From Pseudomonas sp. C1C7 (GTDB lineage: Bacteria; Pseudomonadota; Gammaproteobacteria; Pseudomonadales; Pseudomonadaceae), in contig NZ_JABFMP010000054.1 in assembly GCF_013359595.1 (NCBI RefSeq), forward strand, positions 1 to 33,634: a stretch of DNA of 33,634 nucleotides, read 5' to 3'. Each line of letters begins with the position of its first letter. Position 1 is the first letter of the stretch. This document shows, piece by piece, positions 27,580 to 33,634 of this stretch. Below the pieces are notes generated by a model that was not told where the DNA came from, did not search any database, and worked only from the letters and a program-made list of their open reading frames with translations. Made by a program: the position numbers and the translations under genes.

Positions 27580-28338
27580 ATGAAACCGGTCTCTCAGCTC
27601 GATAACAGCGCGGCGGCGCAGATCTGGAACAGCGCCCCGCAGCTGGACAACGTCCCGGTCATCAACCCCCAGACGCTGGTTCCGCCTGGCGCCCGCGCCG
27701 TGGTCATCGCCCCGCATCCGGGCGATGAAGTGGTCACCTGCGGCGGCCTGCTGCAGTTGCTCAGCACCCTGGGTCATCCCTTTCAATTGATCTCCGTGAC
27801 CGACGGCAGCGCCAGCCATCCGGGCTCGCGGCAATGGTCGGAGAAACGTCTGAGCGTGTTTCGCGGTCAGGAGAGTGTCGAAGCCTTGCGTCGGCTGGGT
27901 TTGCCGATGCACAGCCTGAAGTGGATTCGCGGCGGTTTCGCCGACAATGCCCTGGCCGAACATGAAGTGGAACTGACCCGTTTCATCGCCCGCTATCTGC
28001 GCCCGGGCGATGTGGTGTTCAGCACCTGGTCCCAGGACGGCAACAGCGACCACGAGGCGGTCGGCCGCGCCAGCGCCAACGCCGCGACCATCGCCGGCGC
28101 CGACTTCAACGAAGTGCCGGTCTGGGCCTGGCACTGGCCGACCCGCGACAGCGGCATGATCCCCTGGCACCGAGCCCGCAAGATTCGCCTGGACACCTGG
28201 ACCGTCGCCCGCAAAAGCCACGCGACCCACGCCTATGCCAGCCAACTCGACGGCGACCCCGCCATCGGCATCGCCCCCCTGATCCCCCGGGTCCTGCTCG
28301 ACCGGATGCGCCTGCCCTATGAAATCGTTTTCGTCTGA
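27580..28338 (+). CDS. PIG-L family deacetylase with altered HPGDE motif
   Basis: A 252-residue member of the PIG-L/LmbE family, zinc enzymes that de-N-acetylate sugars such as GlcNAc derivatives. VVIAPHPGDEVVTCGGLL is the metal motif, but the usual HPDDE reads HPGDE, replacing the Asp that serves as general base in MshB-type enzymes; the ligand His and the next Asp remain. NSDHEAVGRAS supplies the second-half His. The WHWPTRD and TWTVARKSHATHAYASQLD segments are as in bacterial relatives. AAGGA lies before ATG 27580, preferred to an earlier in-frame ATG. Activity is doubtful unless another residue replaces the base. It stands between the glucan cluster and a phosphatase-like gene. Confidence 0.85.
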   Translation: MKPVSQLDNSAAAQIWNSAPQLDNVPVINPQTLVPPGARAVVIAPHPGDEVVTCGGLLQLLSTLGHPFQLISVTDGSASHPGSRQWSEKRLSVFRGQESVEALRRLGLPMHSLKWIRGGFADNALAEHEVELTRFIARYLRPGDVVFSTWSQDGNSDHEAVGRASANAATIAGADFNEVPVWAWHWPTRDSGMIPWHRARKIRLDTWTVARKSHATHAYASQLDGDPAIGIAPLIPRVLLDRMRLPYEIVFV

Positions 28339-28367
28339 CACGCACTCAAGACAGGCAACATTCCTAT

Positions 28368-28453
28368 GTAGGAGCTGTCGAGTGCAACGAGGCTGCGATC
28401 TTTTGATCTTGAAAAATCAAAGTCAAAAGATCGCAGCCTTCGGCAGCTCCTAC
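28368..28453. repeat. GATCTTTTGA-type REPIN, copy 1
   Basis: GTAGGAGCTG...CAGCTCCTAC ends and internal 16-bp arms, GGCTGCGATCTTTTGA (28391-28406) with its reverse complement (28423-28438). The same family recurs at the right edge of the window, 33562-33634. It separates the PIG-L and phosphatase-like genes. Confidence 0.8.
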
Positions 28454-28536
28454 AGTGATCGCGCCAGCAGCAAAATGAACTGCCCGCCCCGCCATGAGTC
28501 GCATACTTAGACATGCCTTGATCCAGAGGAGCGAAC

Positions 28537-29331
28537 GTGACCAGCCATTCCGAGTCGCAGCCGATTAAGTCACTCAACAGCCCGTCGACCATCCATCGTC
28601 TGCGCGTCCTGACGGTCAACACCCACAAGGGTTTTACCGCCTTCAACCGGCGCTTCATCCTGCCGGAACTGCGTGAAGCGGTGCGCAGTACCTCGGCCGA
28701 TCTGGTGTTTCTGCAGGAGGTGGTCGGTGAACACGAAGGCCATTCCACGCGCCTGAACAACTGGCCGGCGATCTCGCAATACGAATTCCTCGCCGACAGC
28801 ATGTGGAGTGACTTCGCCTACGGGCGCAACGCCGTGTACCCCGATGGCCACCACGGCAATGCGCTGCTGTCCAAATACCCGATCCGCGAATACCGCAACC
28901 TCGACGTGTCCATCACCGGTCCCGAGCGCCGTGGGCTGTTGCACTGTGTACTGGACGTCCCCGGCCACCGCGAGGTGCATGCGATCTGCGTTCACCTGAG
29001 CCTGCTGGAGAGCCATCGCCAGCTGCAATTGCAGTTGCTCTGCCAACTGCTCGAATCCCTCCCCGACCAGGCGCCGGTGATCATCGCCGGCGACTTCAAC
29101 GACTGGCAGTTGCAAGGCAACGCCGCCCTCGCCCGACGCGACTACCTGCACGAAGCCTTCGAGCGCCACCACGGCCGCCCGGCCAAAACCTACCCCGCCC
29201 GCTTCCCGCTGCTGCGCCTGGACCGCGTCTACCTGCGCAACGCCACCAGCCACGAACCCAGAATCCTCGGCACGAAACCCTGGACCCATCTCTCGGACCA
29301 CCTGCCCCTGGCGGTGGAAGTCCATCTCTGA
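28537..29331 (+). CDS. Endonuclease/exonuclease/phosphatase family protein
   Basis: A 264-residue metal-dependent hydrolase of the EEP fold (DNase I, Nocturnin, inositol-phosphatase type). The catalytic set is visible: Asn in RVLTVNTHKGF (about 27-31), Glu in DLVFLQEVVGEH, AGDFNDWQ with Asp and Asn (about 188-192), and the C-terminal SDHLPLAVEV with Asp-His. GTG at 28537 has AGAGGAG upstream. No signal peptide, so cytoplasmic. The substrate may be nucleic acid or a phosphoester. In P. aeruginosa a related gene neighbours a cardiolipin-synthase-like gene; that partner is not seen here. Confidence 0.88.
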   Translation: MTSHSESQPIKSLNSPSTIHRLRVLTVNTHKGFTAFNRRFILPELREAVRSTSADLVFLQEVVGEHEGHSTRLNNWPAISQYEFLADSMWSDFAYGRNAVYPDGHHGNALLSKYPIREYRNLDVSITGPERRGLLHCVLDVPGHREVHAICVHLSLLESHRQLQLQLLCQLLESLPDQAPVIIAGDFNDWQLQGNAALARRDYLHEAFERHHGRPAKTYPARFPLLRLDRVYLRNATSHEPRILGTKPWTHLSDHLPLAVEVHL

Positions 29332-29550
29332 ACCGCTCAAAAACCCGATTTGATTGCCGGCTGAATCGTTTTACCTGTTACTTCTGACAGTAGATGCAGC
29401 AAAAAACTGCTGATACGTTGCTCTCGTCCCTGACCTGTCCCCATGGACGTGCAACTCACAGCGGCCGTTGTTGCTGAAGGTTTTCGATTTCGGGTGAGTG
29501 CCTTACCGGTGCTGTCTCGCAACTTGTGCTGCCAAGGACGACTGATGCCT

Positions 29551-29564
29551 TGTCATTTTTGACA
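29551..29564. promoter_or_regulatory. Small palindrome upstream of the autotransporter gene
   Basis: TGTCA-TTTT-TGACA is a perfect 5-bp inverted repeat with 4-nt spacer, ending 38 bp before the start codon. It could be a regulator site or a weak hairpin. No known consensus is claimed. Confidence 0.25.
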
Positions 29565-29602
29565 CGGGGCCATTCAGTCGCTGACCACAAGCGGAGACGA
29601 GC

Positions 29603-32167
29603 ATGAAGTTACCCAGTGATCTGCCCAAGTACCGTTTCAGCGCCTGCGCCGTTTCAATCTGGTTGTGCATGGGCTGGTCCCCTTCCCTGCAGGCGGCCTG
29701 CACCTTCGCCCCCACCGCCGGTAACGACAGTCATGTCTGCGACAGTGGCAGCAGCGGGCCGCTGACCGATTTGGCGGGCAACAACACCTTGAGTTTTCCA
29801 GCCAATGGCACGGGCGTGATCAATGGCAATGTCACGTTCGGCATCGGCAATGACATCGTCACCATGGATTCCGGGCAAATCGTCGGATCGCTCATTCAGG
29901 GCGACGGCGCCGACCGGCTGACCATCAGCGCTGGACAAATCACCGGTGCAGTCGATCAAGGTAATGGGATCGATAATTTCACCATGACTGGCGGTGTCAT
30001 TCAGTCGCTGGCCCAAGGTGACAGCCGCGACTTTTTCCTCATGACCGGCGGGCGCATCATCGGCGCCTTCGAGGACGGCGACAGCGCCACCATGACCGGC
30101 GGCCGCATCGGTCGGGTCGATATGAAGCTCGATAACAACCTGTACAACATGTCCGGCGGCATCATCGATGGCAACCTTGTGACAGGCTTCGGCCGCGACA
30201 CCATCATCCTCTCCGGCGGCACCATCGGCGGTTTCATCAGCGTCAGCGGCGGCGACGACAGCGTGACCATTACCGGCGGCGAGGTGTTCGGCGAGATCCG
30301 CACCAGCGCCGGCAATGACACCTTTGTCTGGGACGGTGGCGGCATCCTGCATTCGCGGGTGCTGCTCGAAGGCGACAACGACACCGCAACCCTGCGCAAC
30401 CTCAGCGAAGCCACCCTCGCCCAGACTCCGACCATCGATGGCGGCACCGGCATCGACGTACTGACCTTCGACAAGACCAGCACCTCGGTGCCCGGCCGCT
30501 ATGTCAACTTCGAAACCGTCAACCTCAACAACGGCTCGCAACTGGATCTGGGCACCGGCAGTTTCGTGCTGGGCGACACCGGCACCGGAACCGGCGTGTT
30601 CAACGTCGACGGCAGCAGCATCCTGACCGCGGAGCAAGGCAGCATCGGCTCCGCCACCGCCGGCCAGCTCGCCACCTTGAACAACGCCGGGATCATCGAC
30701 CTGAGCACCGGTAACAACCGCACCAGTGACGCCCTGACCGTGCAAGGCAACTACGCCGGCAACGGCGGCCAGTTGCGCGTGCAAAGCGTGCTCGGCGATG
30801 ACAGTTCGCCCAGTGACAAACTGGTGGTCAACAACGGCACCCTGACCGGCACCACCACCATCGACGTCACCAACCTCAACGGCGCCGGCGCCGCCACCCT
30901 GCAAAACGGCATTCAGGTGGTCCAAGCCCAGGGCTCGGCCATCAGTGACGCCAGCGCGTTCACCCTTAAGGCGCCATTGTCGGTGGGCGCCTACGACTAC
31001 GTGCTGTACAAGGGCGGCGTCACGCCCGGCAGCGAAAACAGCTGGTACCTGCGCTCGTCCGTGGTCGCGCCGCCGCTGGTAGAGGTGGTGGTGGCCAACC
31101 CGGATCCGGCGTTGCCACCAGAGGTGGTGCTGGTGCCTTTGGTGGCAGCGCCGGTCGCCGCTGCCGGCAGCCCGCCCTTGCCGACGCCGCAACCCGGCGC
31201 CGCGCCGATCCCCCTGTATCGCCAGGAAGTCCCCAACTGGTCAGCCCTGCCGCCAGCCGCCGGGGTGCTTGCGATGAACGCCCTCGGCACCTTCCACGAG
31301 CGCCAGGGCGATCAACGCCTGCTGACCGAAAAAGGCGCGTTCGGCGCCGGCTGGGGTCGCGTCTACGGCAAGAACTTCGACCAGACCTGGGCCGGCACCG
31401 TCACGCCGAAACTCGACGGCACGATCAAGGGCTTCCAGGTCGGCAACGATCTCTACAGCTCGGAAACCGCCGGCGGCCAGACCCAGCGCAGTGGCCTCTT
31501 CGTCGGCCACACGCGCCTGAAGGGCGATGTCGATGGTTTCAACGAAGGCTTCGAGGACAAGCGCGCGGGCAAGGTCGAACTGGAAGGCGACCATCTGGGC
31601 GCCTACTGGACCCTGACCGATCCCGCTGGCTGGTACTTCGACACGGTGGCGATGTACACCTGGCTGGACGGTGACAGCCACTCCGGTCGCGGCCTGAAAA
31701 TCGATAACAAGGGCCACGTGGTCACCCTCTCGGCCGAGGGCGGGTATCAGTTCCCGCTGGCAAGAGACTGGGTGATCGAACCACAGGCGCAAATCATTCA
31801 TCAGCAGGTCAAGCTCGACAGCCAGGACGACGGCATCTCCCGGGTGTCGTTCGATTCCGATCCGGCCTGGACCGGTCGCCTCGGCGCGCGTCTCAAGGGG
31901 CGCTATACCCTCGCCGGCCTGCCGGCCGAACCCTATGTGCGGGCCAATCTGTGGCACACCTTTACCGGCACCGACACGGTCACTTTCGCCAGCAGCACCG
32001 ATATCGACACCGAGCAACGCGCGTCGTGGGCCGATGTGGGTGTCGGGGTGAACCTGAGTGTCGCGCGCAACGTCAGCGTCTACGCCAATCTCGACTACAG
32101 CAGCAATATCGACAGCAATCAGCAGCGCGCAACGGCGGGAAACCTGGGGGTGCGGATCAGTTGGTGA
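29603..32167 (+). CDS. Autotransporter with beta-helical passenger and outer-membrane barrel
   Basis: An 854-residue type V secretion protein. Residues 1-31 are a signal peptide (ending SLQA). Residues about 84-260 contain about nine consecutive repeats of around 20 residues, each with a TGG/SGG turn and a G-x-D turn (TMTGGVI, LMTGGRI, TMTGGRIG, NMSGGII, ILSGGTI, TITGGEV), the pattern of a right-handed beta-helix. A further beta region (about 260-490) and a Pro/Ala-rich linker (about 510-560) lead to the barrel. That begins near GAGWGRVYGKNFDQTWAG and ends with the outer-membrane signature GNLGVRISW, terminal Trp included. RBS GGAGACG. Passenger function is not predictable; such proteins mediate adhesion or biofilm. 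Followed by a barrel-only paralogue. Confidence 0.9.
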   Translation: MKLPSDLPKYRFSACAVSIWLCMGWSPSLQAACTFAPTAGNDSHVCDSGSSGPLTDLAGNNTLSFPANGTGVINGNVTFGIGNDIVTMDSGQIVGSLIQGDGADRLTISAGQITGAVDQGNGIDNFTMTGGVIQSLAQGDSRDFFLMTGGRIIGAFEDGDSATMTGGRIGRVDMKLDNNLYNMSGGIIDGNLVTGFGRDTIILSGGTIGGFISVSGGDDSVTITGGEVFGEIRTSAGNDTFVWDGGGILHSRVLLEGDNDTATLRNLSEATLAQTPTIDGGTGIDVLTFDKTSTSVPGRYVNFETVNLNNGSQLDLGTGSFVLGDTGTGTGVFNVDGSSILTAEQGSIGSATAGQLATLNNAGIIDLSTGNNRTSDALTVQGNYAGNGGQLRVQSVLGDDSSPSDKLVVNNGTLTGTTTIDVTNLNGAGAATLQNGIQVVQAQGSAISDASAFTLKAPLSVGAYDYVLYKGGVTPGSENSWYLRSSVVAPPLVEVVVANPDPALPPEVVLVPLVAAPVAAAGSPPLPTPQPGAAPIPLYRQEVPNWSALPPAAGVLAMNALGTFHERQGDQRLLTEKGAFGAGWGRVYGKNFDQTWAGTVTPKLDGTIKGFQVGNDLYSSETAGGQTQRSGLFVGHTRLKGDVDGFNEGFEDKRAGKVELEGDHLGAYWTLTDPAGWYFDTVAMYTWLDGDSHSGRGLKIDNKGHVVTLSAEGGYQFPLARDWVIEPQAQIIHQQVKLDSQDDGISRVSFDSDPAWTGRLGARLKGRYTLAGLPAEPYVRANLWHTFTGTDTVTFASSTDIDTEQRASWADVGVGVNLSVARNVSVYANLDYSSNIDSNQQRATAGNLGVRISW

Positions 32168-32480
32168 TACCGAGCAATGGCTCTAGTTCGCGACTTTTTT
32201 GACTATTTTTCCAACAAACAAGCACTTAGAGAGACGCCATAAATCAGTCACTTACAAACCCTAAAATAGCAATACCGCTTATCGGCCATTTTCTTGACGC
32301 AGGGTTGGGGGTCCTCTTGACTTCAGGTTACTACCCCCGGAAGTAACTATCAGGGGCAAGCCCCCGGACACCTGCGCAAGCGGGCGGCCCCCGGCTTGCC
32401 CCTCTCCATTCGGTCGCCCCTCGCTCGGGGTAGGAGAGACGCCAAGGCAAGTACGGCACGCGTTGCAAGGTAGCCCCACG
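32168..32480. other. Intergenic region between the two autotransporters
   Basis: 313 bp with no convincing gene. The first 110 bp are AT-rich, the rest GC-rich. An 11-bp direct repeat, GAGAGACGCCA, occurs at 32229-32239 and 32434-32444. A 10-bp stem, GGGGCAAGCC / GGCTTGCCCC (32353-32362 with 32393-32402), encloses a hairpin CCTGC-GCAA-GCGGG with a GCAA tetraloop. It may be a repeat element or a structured leader of the downstream gene; I cannot tell which. Confidence 0.5.
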
Positions 32481-33542
32481 ATGAAAACTTCCCTCACTCA
32501 ACAAGAGATCAAAATCACTTTTTGCACTGTCTCGAGCTCTCTCCTGCTGTGCTCCACCCTGGAAGTCCAGGCCTCGGCGGTCGAGGACGACACCACGCCC
32601 TGGTACAGCCAGAACGTCTCGATGCTGACCTTGCCCACGCTTGCTACCACGTACTCCGGCCATTTCGGCCCTGCCCCACGAAGTAGTCATTTCACCACCG
32701 AGGATGCGACGCCCGCTGCCTGGGATCAGGTCTACGGCCAGGCCGCGCGCCAGGCGCAGACCGACGCGCTCGCCCAGGGCTTCACCAGCTTCGGCTCAGC
32801 GGAAACCAAAGGCCCGGCGATCCTGACGCTGCAGAGCAACAGCGGCCATACCCAGCGCATCGGCCTGATTGGCGGCACCCGCCAGATCCAGGCCAACGGC
32901 AACGGCCCGCTGATCAACCGCGCGATGTCCGACCCCAACAGCGACACCCTCAACCTGCAAGGCCAGAGCCTGGGGGCCTACTACAGCCTGACCGGGCCAC
33001 AGGGCTGGCACGTCGACCTGTCCGCCAGCGGCGGTCGCGTCAACGGCTTCAGTCGCAACCAACAGGGCGCACGGCAAGCCACCGAAGGCAGCGCGGTGAC
33101 GCTGTCGGTCGAAGGCGGTTTTCCGATTGGCATCAGCGAGAACTGGGTGGTCGAACCCCAGGCGCAGTTGATCAATCAGCGGATCACGCTGGACACGCCC
33201 TACGCGGGCTCCGGCAATGCCTCGTCCACCGACCTGACGTCGTGGAGCGGCCGGGTCGGCGCGAAATTGAAAGGGAGCTACGACATCAACGGCCTGCCCG
33301 TCGAACCCTATGTGCGGACCAACTTGTGGCACACGGTCTACACCGGCAATACGGTGACGCTGGATCAGGTCGACAAGATCAGCAGCAGTCGCAACTCATC
33401 GACCGTGGAACTGGGATTGGGACTGGTTGCGCGGGTGACGCCGGTGGTGAGTCTGTATGTCAGTGCCGATTACAGCAGTGATGTGGATGACAATGATTTG
33501 AACGGGTTGATCGGCAGCCTGGGGGTGCGGATGCGGTGGTGA
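32481..33542 (+). CDS. Barrel-only autotransporter paralogue (passenger lost)
   Basis: A 353-residue protein. A signal peptide (about 1-32, TVSSSLLLCSTLEVQASA) and a stub of about 40 residues lead into a translocator barrel from about residue 75 to the terminal Trp (SLGVRMRW). Block by block it parallels the upstream autotransporter barrel: LGAYYSLTGPQGWHVDLS (LGAYWTLTDPAGWYFDTV), NWVVEPQAQLINQRITLD (DWVIEPQAQIIHQQVKLD), and GLPVEPYVRTNLWHTVY (GLPAEPYVRANLWHTFT). It has no beta-helix repeats. It may be a duplicated barrel with a deleted passenger, or a short outer-membrane protein in its own right. ATG 32481 has AAGG upstream with loose spacing; a TTG at 32463 is an alternative. The frame is intact, so it is not obviously decayed. 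Confidence 0.85.
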   Translation: MKTSLTQQEIKITFCTVSSSLLLCSTLEVQASAVEDDTTPWYSQNVSMLTLPTLATTYSGHFGPAPRSSHFTTEDATPAAWDQVYGQAARQAQTDALAQGFTSFGSAETKGPAILTLQSNSGHTQRIGLIGGTRQIQANGNGPLINRAMSDPNSDTLNLQGQSLGAYYSLTGPQGWHVDLSASGGRVNGFSRNQQGARQATEGSAVTLSVEGGFPIGISENWVVEPQAQLINQRITLDTPYAGSGNASSTDLTSWSGRVGAKLKGSYDINGLPVEPYVRTNLWHTVYTGNTVTLDQVDKISSSRNSSTVELGLGLVARVTPVVSLYVSADYSSDVDDNDLNGLIGSLGVRMRW

Positions 33543-33561
33543 GGAAAACCGGATCCCCAAT

Positions 33562-33634
33562 GTAGGAGCTGCCGCAGGCTGCGATCTTTTGATTTTGATT
33601 TGAAAAACGAGATCAAAAGATCGCAGCCTGCGGC
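33562..33634. repeat. GATCTTTTGA-type REPIN, copy 2, cut by the window edge
   Basis: GTAGGAGCT (33562-33570) followed by perfect 23-bp arms at 33571-33593 and 33612-33634 (GCCGCAGGCTGCGATC... and its reverse complement). The matching outer end would lie beyond the last base. Same family as 28368-28453. Confidence 0.8.

Noticed and set aside
29654..31192. Minus-strand ORF (512 residues) opposite the autotransporter passenger
   Set aside because: Its repeats are mirror images of the passenger beta-helix repeats; no independent coding signal.

Overview
The window is a high-GC chromosomal stretch from a fluorescent Pseudomonas, most likely of the P. fluorescens group. Three things point there: a PvdQ pyoverdine maturation acylase, the Pseudomonas gene order glgA-treZ-malQ-treY-DUF2934-glgX, and a dense set of REP/REPIN palindromes (GGAGC...GCTCC type) in almost every intergenic gap. 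No tRNA, rRNA, CRISPR array, transposase or integrase was recognised.

Layout. (1) 1-2.7 kb: a LysR effector domain without its DNA-binding half, abutting AT-rich DNA at the left edge; a small helical hypothetical protein; a DUF883 ribosome/membrane-anchor protein; and dpkA (Delta1-piperideine/pyrroline-2-carboxylate reductase). (2) 2.8-7.6 kb: one very large gene for a 1593-residue dermonecrotic-toxin-like (DUF6543-type) protein with four internal repeats and a C-terminal HExxH zinc-peptidase-like motif. (3) 7.8-12 kb: a pyoverdine/iron satellite locus with a FecR-type anti-sigma regulator, a convergent pvdQ, and a divergent small Fur-winged-helix-only protein. (4) 12.1-15.8 kb: a small membrane protein, a 45-residue lipoprotein, a DUF411 copper-type protein behind a CopR-like box and overlapped by a YqaA/DedA-like membrane protein, then a secreted alpha/beta hydrolase paired with a D-2-hydroxyacid dehydrogenase.

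(5) 16.4-27.3 kb: the alpha-glucan/trehalose operon. GlgA makes linear alpha-1,4-glucan. TreY isomerises its reducing end to a trehalosyl unit, TreZ releases trehalose, and MalQ and GlgX reshuffle and debranch the glucan. treZ/malQ and malQ/treY overlap by 4 bp (ATGA), which suggests translational coupling. glgB, glgC, treS and glgE are not in the window. (6) 27.5-29.3 kb: a PIG-L-type deacetylase with an altered metal motif (HPGDE) and an endonuclease/exonuclease/phosphatase-family protein. (7) 29.6-33.5 kb: two paralogous autotransporters in tandem, one with a beta-helical passenger and one reduced to a signal peptide, a short stub and the barrel.

The items most worth a second look are the toxin-like giant, the barrel-only autotransporter beside its full-length paralogue, the iron locus with its candidate PvdS promoter, the CopR-like box, and the headless LysR at the left edge.
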